A stretch of 21,326 nt of DNA, taken from Entomortierella parvispora. Its lineage: Eukaryota > Mortierellomycota > Mortierellomycetes > Mortierellales > Mortierellaceae. Position 1 is the stretch's first letter; every line of letters begins with the position of its first letter. The notes under the pieces are model-generated. The model ran no database searches and was not told the origin of the DNA. It saw nothing but the letters and a program-made list of their open reading frames with translations. Shown in pieces: positions 1 through 8,366 of the stretch. The DNA lies in assembly GCA_963573315.1 (NCBI GenBank), contig CAUYJH010000053.1:1-21326 (forward strand), given 5' to 3'. The position numbers and the translations under genes are program-made.

Positions 1-1338
1 CTGCCTTCAGCAGTACCATCGCTCTCGCCAGCCTCCTCATATTCTTCCTCGTCCTGCTCTTCGCTCTCTTCGCTCTCTTCGCTCTCATCATCCCCTTCAC
101 CACCCCCAACGCACATTATCTTCCCTGCATCAGAAGACCAACATGGTTGGTGGCAGCAAAGACCTGTCCCGAGTGATCTTCTCTGTGCAGAAGAGGGGAT
201 GAAATCTGGCAACGATTCATTAGCGGATACAAGACAGGGATCAGAGACTGGAAGACTTGTGGGTTCTCCTGAAGAGAAACATCCGCCTTTGCTCCAGGGA
301 ACCACACTCGCGACACTCTCCGAGAGTGAGGGTGAAACTTCACCAAGTCATTTCTCCGAAAAGGGTGTCTCCAGTTGTGACAGGGAGAAAGGCGAGACAG
401 CAGAAAGTTGTTGCAGCAGTAACAACAACAGCGATCTGGGTTGCTCTGGGTGCCCCTTTACTCCTCTGCAACAGCGACGTCTAAACTCAAGGGGATTTGA
501 ACAAGTCAGACCAAGGACGACTCTCCAAGGCAGGACCCGTGCACCCTCACCGCCTTCAGTCATCACTGGATTTTGCTCCATCTCGTCTCAAGGATCTAGC
601 ACCAGTAGTGGTGAACCCTCCCCTCAAGACTTCCTAGGCGAGGCAGATCTACCTTACCCAGTACCATCGACTCTCCAGGAACGACAGGCTCGACATCGAA
701 AGAGAACCGAGCAATTGAGACAGTTGAAATTGCGCGAGGAGCGGGAAGCACGAGAAACTTGGAGGAGGACTCGTCGACGAGGAGCGTCCTTTACTGCTGG
801 AATTCCCCCCTGTGACGACAACAAGAGCAACAACAACATTAGCAGCAGTGGCAGCTCATGTCCACAGGGAAGATCAAAGGGCAGACCTCTCTCTCTATCA
901 TTGTCCTCAAGCTGGAGCAACAAAATCCAGCACCCATCAATTGTGGGAGCTGTAAGAGCAGGAGCGAATCACCTCAAACGATCGCCATCCTCACCAGTTG
1001 CAAAAGGGGGCAATGCAGCTGCATCTACAGACAAGACAACCCGTCGCTGCGTCGGATTTGACCTGAAGCGGACAAAGATCATTGAATACGATGCCTACGA
1101 GTGGAGTCCCTGTACGATATCGACGCCAGCATCTCGGCAGGACCGAGATGGTGGAGGATACTTTGATCTGTGTATAAGCAGCGCAACGTCGTCTTTGTCA
1201 GGATCTGATGATGATGAAAGTAACAACAGCAACGACAACTACAAACAAGATTATAGAATACGAGATGATGGTCCACGACGATATCGCCGAGCAGCCACCG
1301 TCTATCCCGGATCCAAAAACTTTGACATGACCTTATGA
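1..1338 (+). CDS. Ser/Arg-rich protein of unknown function, 3' part (5' end outside the window)
   Basis: Frame 1 is open from the first base to the TGA at 1336-1338, so at least 445 codons are seen and the first in-frame ATG (199) need not be the true start. The product is low-complexity. It has a Ser/Leu/Pro stretch at the left edge, Ser- and Asn-rich linkers, a strongly charged, probably helical segment (LQERQARHRKRTEQLRQLK, about 676-735) followed by an Arg-rich patch (RRTRRR), and one ordered-looking segment near the C-terminus (CVGFDLKRTKIIEYDAYEWSP, about 1048-1110). I do not recognise a family. A good pyrimidine-rich 3' splice site lies at 1430-1441 (TTTTTCTCTCAG) after the stop, followed by an open stretch to 1619. 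An alternative last exon is therefore possible, but I found no 5' site that keeps the frame. A competing acidic frame exists on the minus strand at 1-116 (see findings). Confidence 0.55.
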   Translation: MPSAVPSLSPASSYSSSSCSSLSSLSSLSSSPSPPPTHIIFPASEDQHGWWQQRPVPSDLLCAEEGMKSGNDSLADTRQGSETGRLVGSPEEKHPPLLQGTTLATLSESEGETSPSHFSEKGVSSCDREKGETAESCCSSNNNSDLGCSGCPFTPLQQRRLNSRGFEQVRPRTTLQGRTRAPSPPSVITGFCSISSQGSSTSSGEPSPQDFLGEADLPYPVPSTLQERQARHRKRTEQLRQLKLREEREARETWRRTRRRGASFTAGIPPCDDNKSNNNISSSGSSCPQGRSKGRPLSLSLSSSWSNKIQHPSIVGAVRAGANHLKRSPSSPVAKGGNAAASTDKTTRRCVGFDLKRTKIIEYDAYEWSPCTISTPASRQDRDGGGYFDLCISSATSSLSGSDDDESNNSNDNYKQDYRIRDDGPRRYRRAATVYPGSKNFDMTL

Positions 1339-1482
1339 TCCTTATGATAACCCCCTTCAAAATATACCTTTTTTCATGCCATCAATGTTGAACCCAATTG
1401 AACTCGATTTGTTTGAAGATTTTATTTTATTTTTCTCTCAGTTGTGAAGATGAAACGGACGACACTGCATCCCATAAAAAAC

Positions 1483-1558
1483 TAAGGTCGAGAGGACTCA
1501 AACCTCCATCCGTCGGCCACCCGAGAAGGGTGACCATTGGACATTCAATGCGAACCTT
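1483..1558 (-). tRNA. tRNA-like element, possibly a degenerate tRNA-Arg(TCT)
   Basis: On the minus strand a B-box-like GGTTTGAGTCC (consensus GGTTCGANTCC) sits in a 5-bp T-stem (GGAGG/CCTCT). It is followed by a 7-nt acceptor half, CGACCTT, a discriminator A, and a T6 Pol III terminator at 1481-1476. The 5' half, AAGGTTC, pairs with the acceptor at 6 of 7 positions including one G-U. A 5-bp anticodon stem (TCACC/GGTGG) closes a 7-nt loop, CTTCTCG, which would present TCT. Against a working tRNA: position 37 is C where a purine is expected, position 56 is T instead of C, no normal D-stem forms, and the A box (TGTCCAATGG) is poor. It is best read as a tRNA relic or tRNA-derived repeat, or as chance similarity. 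Confidence 0.3.
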
Positions 1559-2065
1559 TTGTGTAGAGAAAGAAGTAGAGGAAATGTGGGAAGATATACC
1601 AAAGCGGATCTGTCTGTGAAAAAAAGCAGACAAGACTCAATCATGGCATACAAAACGACCCTGGAGTTAGGCTCTTGGCCACCATGTCTAGTGAGTATAT
1701 TTCGCTATTGTTTGCAAGAAAAGAATTCTCAGCAGGAAGATCGTCCCCCTGCCTTCACGAGAGATTTCAAGCGAGCGAGCTCACGAACACGAGGTGGCCT
1801 GGTTGTGTGGGTGGGAATTTTGGAGAAGGGGAAGGGAGTGGGAACATTCAATTCAACTCATCATGACAGAAAGGGGCAGGGTGCAATTGAGAACATGTTT
1901 TATTAAGCAAATCATTCATAGATCTTACGGAAGTATAACGGCACAGGAAACGATAGGGCAAATGGACAAAGGGACAGGGAGGAAGTGAAGGGAAGATGAA
2001 GAGAAAAAAAAAGCGAGTGAAAACAACATATTTTTGTATTGAAAACAGGTAGCAGTCACAATGGT

Positions 2066-2083
2066 TGACGTCACCGAGGTGAC
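2066..2083. promoter_or_regulatory. CRE-type palindrome with overlapping inverted repeat
   Basis: TGACGTCA (2066-2073) is the perfect palindrome bound by ATF/CREB-type bZIP factors. It overlaps GTCACC-GA-GGTGAC (2070-2083), a second perfect inverted repeat. The same 11 bases, TGACGTCACCG, recur at 10658. The site lies about 690 bp upstream of the ATG at 2766. Function is inferred from the motif only. Confidence 0.3.
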
Positions 2084-2765
2084 AATTGTTGCATCTGCTA
2101 TCGCAGGGTCTGGGTTTGGCGACGATGGCGCTCACAAGTGGAGTCGCCTTGTCAGTGAGTCGCCATGAATTGTTGGCCACCCGAACACCTCTTCAAGGTA
2201 TGGAACGCGTCGAGACCTGCCAAAGGTATCCAAGTGGCCGAGGAGTAGACAGACAGTCATCTGGAAGCGACTTGGGAGTCGACAGTGAGAGTGCTGAAGT
2301 CGTCCTTTCTGCCAAACTGACAGATTCAAGAGCGAATCTCACAATACGGCAAGGACCCAATCCGCCTTGGCTGCGATGGAGGAGAGAGTCTAGAGGAGCA
2401 AAAGCCAAGTGTTTGACACAGAGTGAAAAGGGTGGGACAAAGATCCGACGCCACCAATAATGTCCTCCCTCCAAAAAATCTTGCCGCTTCTCGGCCGGGA
2501 TTGATCGCCGCTGGTGCACCCACAACAGCCAGGTCCGTCAAGCTGCTCAGCCGAAGGAAGGCAAGCGCAGAGGAAAACGAGGACGGAGACTGACAGGGTT
2601 TGGTGGATGGGAGCAGCAGTTCACCCGATGGCCATTCGTTCTTTCCCCATCCCCCTCCTCCTCTTTCTTCATTGAACCCTCTCTCTTTCTCCACCCTCAT
2701 TCTCACTTCTCATTCCCACAGCACTCTGAATTCAAAGGCCGTTTCCACCAAAGATAAAAACACAC

Positions 2766-5214
2766 ATGGCAAAAGAAAAGGCTGATCTGGGTCCTATCCA
2801 AGGAACCCTCACCAATCTCCGGATCCCTGTCCCTGGTAAACCCATCCAGCTAGCTGGCATTCTCCAGTCCACTGGTCATCCTACGCGTCGGCTCGGCATC
2901 ATCTGCCATGGCGTTCTGGGTACGTGTCTAGACCCACAGCTGAAGTGATAAGAAGCCGTCCATCTGTTAGTCTTGTTAGTCTTGAGCCCTCCTTGCCTCT
3001 CGGCTCATTCGTCTTTTCATGGCTATAGGACACAAAAACTATCTTTTTCAGCCGTTGTTGGCAAATCTGTTGGCGCCTCACATGGATACATTTCGGTTCG
3101 ACTCCAGGTAGGTGCATCGAGGTTGGGATGTACAAAGTTGTCATGGTTTGAAGCTGGTGAAACTAATCGCGAGTTTCTTTGCAGAGGTAACGGTGAAAGC
3201 GATGGTCAGATGGGCTATTCCAACTGGGACGATGATTATGAGGACATTGATACGGTTGTGAACCATTTTGAGCGTCAAGGGTACCAGATCTACGCGCTCA
3301 TCGGTCATTCGAGAGGCGCCATCTCGACCCTGAACTACGCCGCCTGCTCAAACCATGTGCCGCTGATCCCTCATATTGTGAGTATCAGCACTCGATTTGA
3401 CATGGCGGATGTCAAACGCCGGCATGGTAAACATATTGTCAACATGTTGGAAGAAGAGGTAAGCTGTGAAAAAGATAAGAAAGAGCTGTGACAAGAGCAG
3501 CCATTGATGTCGAACGTGTTTGCTTGCAATGTTGTGATAGGGTTACTTTGACTGGGCTGCGCGCGCCGCTGGAAAGGATGTTTCCATCCGAGTCTCGAAG
3601 AAGAACTTTGACGATTTCATCCAGTTCAACACCGCGGCAGGTAAGTAGAGTGCTCTGACCATGACTTTGGCCCATGATAACACTAGCCACTTACTTTTTT
3701 ATGGTCTTGTTGGCTCTCTTAGTGGTCAACATCCCCTCAATGACCAACATCCTGCTTTGTCACGGATCTGAAGACGCCGTAAGAATTATATTATATCTGT
3801 CAGAGTCTTTGGACGCTGTGTTGTTTTTTCTTAATCTTTCATAATCTCCTATCCAGGTTGTTCCGATCAAAGACGTGGCAACACTCCACGCTCATCTCTC
3901 ACACGCCAACACAAGTGTTCGCATCATCACCAATGCAGACCATAACTACCGTGACCATACTCAAGAGATTGCCCAGACTGTGGCCCAGTACTTCTCGGCG
4001 GAGGGCCGTAAGGAGGACTGGACGCGACGCATCATGCCCAATTGGAGAAGTTGGGTGGGCGCAGTCGGAGGCGTTTTGAATTTCAGAACTGTTGGTGATA
4101 CCTGGATCCCTTCCTCGAATGATGGGACAGTGAAGTACCTTCGACCAGGTGTGATCTATCGATGTGCAGAGTAAGTTCCTGGAAAGACACGTCGATGTTC
4201 ACTTGCTCATTGAGTGGTATTTACATTAACCACCTCCCTTCGCTATACCACAATTAATCCAACAGCATTTCAACACCAACCGAAGACGGTGTTCGAGTCC
4301 TCGAGTCGCTTAACATCACGGATGTCTTTGACTTGCGCTCAACTATAGAAACCGAGCGTCGAGCAACATTGTAAAACAAAGCGACGGGTGTATTTAAAGT
4401 TTTGAGGCTGTTCCGATTGCCATTGCTCACCCTCTCTTGTGTTCTTTCTTTCCTTTCCACTGCACCCATCCAAGTCAAACGAACAAGATCCGAAGGCATC
4501 ACACGCCTGTTTTTTCTGACGAAGACTATTCGCCTGTGAACATTGCTTCGAGATTTTCCAAGTACCTGGGAGGTGCCGAAGGTTTTGCCGAGGCGTACAT
4601 GTCCATGATACCCAATGTCAATCAGTTCTTTAGACCAGTGTTGGATCATATCGTTCAAAAGCGGACGCCGTTTATTGTCCATTGCACTGCAGGAAAGGAC
4701 CGCACTGGGGTTGTCTGTGCGTTATTGCAGATGATCTGTGGGGTGGATGAAGAGACGATTACCTGGGAATACGAGCTGACCCACAAATGTTTGGCCAGTA
4801 AGTTGTTAGTTCCTGCGGTGGCACAAGGTCGCTTCGAGCACACTAAACTGACACCAACTCTATCTTGCTTTACGAACTGGCTGATAGTTAAAGAAGAGGA
4901 TGTTCAGGTCCTCAAGGCCGTCTTTGGCGATGAAACTTCGGACGAACGCGTCCGCGGCATCTTGTCTGCAAAGTAAGCGAGAAACTGAGATCCAATATGG
5001 TAACCTCAAAAAAAATCTATTACTAATCCGTCTCCCCTTCTTCTATCATGACCCAAGGGCGGAGTACATGGCTCGCTTCTTGGAGAAGTTCCATGCAAAG
5101 TACGGATCGATCCACGAGTTCCTCATACACGAGATGCAGCTGAGCAAGGAGCAAATCCAGCAGGTTCATGACGCGTTAGTGGTGACCATTCCTCTCCCTC
5201 GGCCAGCCCTCTAA
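2766..5214 (+). CDS. Alpha/beta-hydrolase fused to a tyrosine phosphatase (Y_phosphatase3-like)
   Basis: Ten exons join into one 1,647-nt frame (548 residues): 2766-2919, 3029-3107, 3185-3458, 3541-3640, 3723-3778, 3857-4170, 4266-4370, 4475-4797, 4888-4972, 5058-5214. All introns are GT-AG and every junction keeps phase. Residues about 20-270 form an alpha/beta-hydrolase: oxyanion region CHGVLGHKNYLF, RGNGESDG turn, nucleophile elbow GHSRGA (Ser120), acid HGSEDA (Asp220), histidine NADHNY (His250). Residues about 290-500 match the tyrosine/serine phosphatase family that carries NFR, RPGVIYRCAD and DVFDLRS motifs, with the P-loop HCTAGKDRTG (Cys431, Arg437). No signal peptide or membrane segment is seen, so it is probably cytosolic. 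Both catalytic sets look complete. The substrates of each half are unknown; phosphatases of this family include phosphoinositide as well as protein phosphatases. The weakest junction is the 5' site at 4371 (GTAAAA). Confidence 0.9.
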
Positions 5215-5267
5215 ATCCGAGGGATCAGTCATCGCCTCTCTAGCCTTAGTCTCGATTGCCTGTCTTT

Positions 5268-5273
5268 ATTAAA
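5268..5273 (+). terminator. Probable polyadenylation signal of the hydrolase-phosphatase gene
   Basis: ATTAAA, a common variant of AATAAA, lies 54 bases after the stop codon at 5214. Confidence 0.4.
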
Positions 5274-5823
5274 ATCGTACCAGAGCCGTCAATTGACTGT
5301 CCGACTTTCTGCAGCGCAATTGAAGACAGATTTCAAGAGGTGACAACGCGAATTGGAAAGAGGAGGAGTTTGATTTGTAAAGGTGTGCGCCCCCGCAAGT
5401 CGTTCCGCAGTTAGGCTTCAATTGCCTGGGTTTCTTGCGGCCATCGCTCAATTGACTTTTGTGCGGGGGTGTTTGCATGCTCGAACCGCGGGTAACTCTC
5501 TTTTGAGCACACAGGGCTACTGGGGTCATTGGAGAACTTGAGGGCCCCAGCGCTCTCTGACTCATCTCGCCTTTGGTACGGCGGCATGTCAAACGAGGAC
5601 CGAAAACATAAATATGTGCCTGTTTTCGGCTTTACCTCTCTTTTTTCAACCAACAAACACATCAAACCAAACCAAACCAAACCAAACCTGTTACCAGGCA
5701 CACACAGACCAAGCATCTCATCTTCCCCGCAATTGCATACCGTCATATCTCCAAGGTCTCCTCTCCTCCAAGTCCCCTGCTCCTCCAAGTCCCCTGCTCC
5801 TCCATCCCGCGGACAAACCAGCT
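5274..5823. promoter_or_regulatory. Intergenic region with two short tandem repeats, probable promoter of the next locus
   Basis: No gene is recognised here. The right half becomes pyrimidine-rich, as in front of other genes in this window. It carries (AAACC)5 at 5664-5688 and 2.5 copies of a 17-bp unit, CTCCTCCAAGTCCCCTG, at 5763-5804. Confidence 0.4.
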
Positions 5824-6084
5824 ATGTTGCACTCACAAACCCAGCGTAACGGATACATCCAGATCAAGGAAGATATCATGTCCGCCTCATCCACCTCCAC
5901 GCCCACAGTGGTCCAGCTCCGGAATATCGCCTCCACCTTACCCTCAAGATCGCTGACTCGCGCCGAAGTCCTTGAGAGCCTCGTTCCTCTTTCCCGCGCT
6001 CCCTGGGGTCAGGCTCCTTCGATTATGGTCCAAGATCCGCTCACTCAAAAGCATGATCAACAGCAGCGACGAAAAAGTGCCTAG
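5824..6084 (+). CDS. Short hypothetical protein or first exon of an unresolved gene
   Basis: An ATG at 5824 (second in-frame ATG at 5878) follows a pyrimidine-rich leader and opens a frame of 86 residues ending at TAG 6082-6084. The N-terminus is Ser/Thr-rich, then comes a moderately hydrophobic, helix-like stretch (VVQLRNIASTLPSRSL). No family is recognised. If it is a first exon, its 5' splice site is unclear: GTGCCT at 6075 is weak. A second frame over 5972-6430 also looks partly coding (RLLRLWSKIRSLKSMINSS). The gene may therefore continue into the acidic segment at 6476-6574, but I could not build a single spliced frame. Confidence 0.3.
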   Translation: MLHSQTQRNGYIQIKEDIMSASSTSTPTVVQLRNIASTLPSRSLTRAEVLESLVPLSRAPWGQAPSIMVQDPLTQKHDQQQRRKSA

Positions 6085-6329
6085 ATGCCAAAGGATGATC
6101 TCCTCATCGATTAATTCCTTATCTTTGGGATTGGCCACACTAACCTCAGTGGTTGTCTCCTCATTGTTTTGCCGCCGTTTGGAAGTGATTCATATGAATA
6201 ACCTGCGTCAATACCCTTTTTTTTCTTCCTCTACTCTATCTTCATGGTGTATACCCTATAGCCCGACATTTTCCCCTTTTACCCGACAGCTGACCCGAAC
6301 AAACCTTTTCTCAAGTTCTCATTTCCCTT

Positions 6330-6742
<413 letters not shown>

Positions 6743-7344
6743 GTAGTTCATTCTTTGCCATTGATCTTACATAGCTCCCCCCGTAACCTTCTACCCCTTC
6801 ACTCTCCACTCCCTCACACTGTTTTTTCTCAGCTTTCAAGTTTTCGTGTAATTAAAAAATATTTGAACTGCAAATACATGAGTGAAGTGTTCCTCTCTTC
6901 CCCTTAAACTGTAACACATGGGTGGTATGCTCCTCTCTTCCCCTCTCATTCCAAGAAATGAAACTATGAAAATATGAAAATATATGGTTATCATTACTCG
7001 GAAAAATGGTAGCCAATCGTGGAGATATCGAAATAGGGTCTTTCAAAAAATACGAAAAATACGGAAAAAAAAAACTAGGTCGTAGTACCATGGCTCGCTA
7101 ACAACCATCGGGAAAAGCTCGTTCCTCAAGCAATTGAGTGATAAGTACTAATGTCAAAACGTGAACATGGGGTTTGCGCCCCTATCCTAGTTCGGTATAA
7201 AAGATCAAGTTTAATCGGGTAATTTTTTTCTGAATGCAACAAATTCGTTCACTGATTCTTCATCCAAGCTGATAGTCAAAGGAAACTCCAAGTCGTCCGC
7301 TTAATCTTCATACGATCTCTCCGATAAAAAAAGGCTCCATGTCG
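6743..7344. other. AT-rich gap without a recognised gene
   Basis: No coding signal was found on either strand. A TATAAAAG box-like sequence lies at 7196-7203, and an ATTAAA on the minus strand (7208-7213) could serve transcripts coming from the right. A 17-18-bp CT-rich segment (TCCTCTCTTCCCCT) appears twice, near 6890 and 6930. Confidence 0.4.
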
Positions 7345-8360
7345 TTCGATCAAATAGTCAAAGGAATTTTCGAGTAGTCCGTCGGATTTTCATCCGATCA
7401 AATAGTCAAAGGAGTGTTCGGGTAGTCAGTCGGATCTTCATCCGATCAAATAGTCAAAGGAGTCTTCGGGTCGTCCGTTGGATCTTCATCCGATCAAATA
7501 GTCAAAGGAGTTTTCGAGTCGTCCGTTGGGTCTTCATCCGATCAAATAGTCCAAGGAATCTTCGAGTCGTCCGTTGGATCTTCATCCGATCAAGTAGTCC
7601 AAGGAACTTTTGAGTCCACTGTTGATTCTTCGTCCGATCTGTTAGTCAAAGGAGTTTTCGAGTCGAGTGTTGATTCTTCGTCCGATCTGTTAGTCAAAGG
7701 AGTTTTCGAGTCGAGTGTTGATTCTTCGTCCGATCTGTTAGTCAAAGGAATTTCCGAGTCGTCCATTGATCCTTCATCCAATATCTCAGTCAAAGAAACC
7801 TTCGCATCGTCCATTGATTCTTCATCCAATCTGTAAGCCGTAGAAGCCTTCTCGTCGTCTGTTGATTCTTCATCCAATCTGTAAGCCGTAGAAGCCTTCT
7901 CGTCGTCCGTTGATTCTTCATCCAATCTGTAAGCCATAGAAACCTTCTCGTCGTCCGTTGATTCTTCATCCAATCTGTAAGCCATAGAAACCTTCTCGTC
8001 GTCCATTGATTCTTCATCCAATCTGTAAGCCATAGAAACTTTCTCGTCGTCCGTTGATTCTCCATCCAATCTGTAAGCCATAGAAACCTTCTCGTCGTCC
8101 GTTGATTCTTCATCCAATCTGTAAGCCATAGAAACCTTCTCGTCGTCCATTGATTCTTCATCCAATCTGTAAGCCATAGAAACTTTCTCGTCGTCCGTTG
8201 ATTCTCCATCCAATCTGTAAGCCATAGAAACCTTCTCGTCGTCCGTTGATTCTTCATCCAATATGTAAGCCGTAGAAACCCTCCATGTCGCCCGTTGATT
8301 CTTCATCTGATCTGTTAGCCAAATAAGCCTCCATATCGTCCATTGATTCTTCATCCAATC
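7345..8360 (-). repeat. 48-bp tandem array (about 22 units)
   Basis: Units of 48 bp follow one another head to tail. On the minus strand each encodes an acidic 16-residue unit of the type VSMAYRLDEESTDDEK. Toward the left the unit drifts to SDEESTLDSKTPLTNR and then to a form with TGA in place of an Arg codon. A three-unit block (144 bp) is duplicated: the distinctive TTCTCGTCGTCC...CTCC variant recurs exactly 144 bp apart (near 8041 and 8185). A graded change from right to left, plus the block duplication, points to growth by unequal exchange or slippage. The right end merges with the related acidic repeats of the zinc-finger gene. Confidence 0.93.
7590..8354 (-). CDS. Acidic 16-residue repeat reading frame (possible C-terminal extension of the neighbouring gene)
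   Basis: This frame is the same as that of the zinc-finger gene to its right, separated only by the TGA at 8367-8369. About 14 full 16-residue repeats rich in Asp, Glu, Ser and Thr are readable, ending at TGA 7590-7592. There is no convincing start of its own: the first residues, MKNQWTIWRLIW, lie in a stretch that makes sense only in another frame (see findings). Most likely it is the separated tail of the upstream protein, cut off by a -1 change near 8445-8448, or part of it if the indels are sequence errors. Acidic repeats of this sort could act as a transactivation or protein-binding tail, but that is inference. Confidence 0.4.
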   Translation of the reverse strand: MKNQWTIWRLIWLTDQMKNQRATWRVSTAYILDEESTDDEKVSMAYRLDGESTDDEKVSMAYRLDEESMDDEKVSMAYRLDEESTDDEKVSMAYRLDGESTDDEKVSMAYRLDEESMDDEKVSMAYRLDEESTDDEKVSMAYRLDEESTDDEKASTAYRLDEESTDDEKASTAYRLDEESMDDAKVSLTEILDEGSMDDSEIPLTNRSDEESTLDSKTPLTNRSDEESTLDSKTPLTNRSDEESTVDSKVPWTT

Positions 8361-8366
8361 TGTTAG

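Larger units (their letters stand above)
1339..2765. other. Gap of 1.4 kb with no recognised protein gene
   Basis: Open frames of up to about 125 codons occur on both strands, but none shows a known domain, convincing splice sites or low-complexity patterns typical of coding sequence. The stretch holds a tRNA-like element (1483-1558, minus) and a TGACGTCA palindrome overlapping an inverted repeat (2066-2083). The last 150 bp are a pyrimidine-rich leader ending in TTCCCACAG (about 2712-2720), which could be the 3' end of a 5'-UTR intron just ahead of the next gene. Confidence 0.5.

Noticed and set aside
5664-5688. (AAACC)5 as interstitial telomere repeat
   Set aside because: It does not match TTAGGG/CCCTAA-type telomere units; simple promoter microsatellite.
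7790-8257. Second minus-strand frame through the array (FLWLTDWMKNQ repeats)
   Set aside because: A 48-bp unit without stops is open in more than one frame automatically; the acidic frame is the one continuous with the upstream gene.
7345-8360. Could the tandem array be CRISPR or a bacterial-type repeat?
   Set aside because: Units abut without spacers and vary gradually; it is a coding minisatellite.
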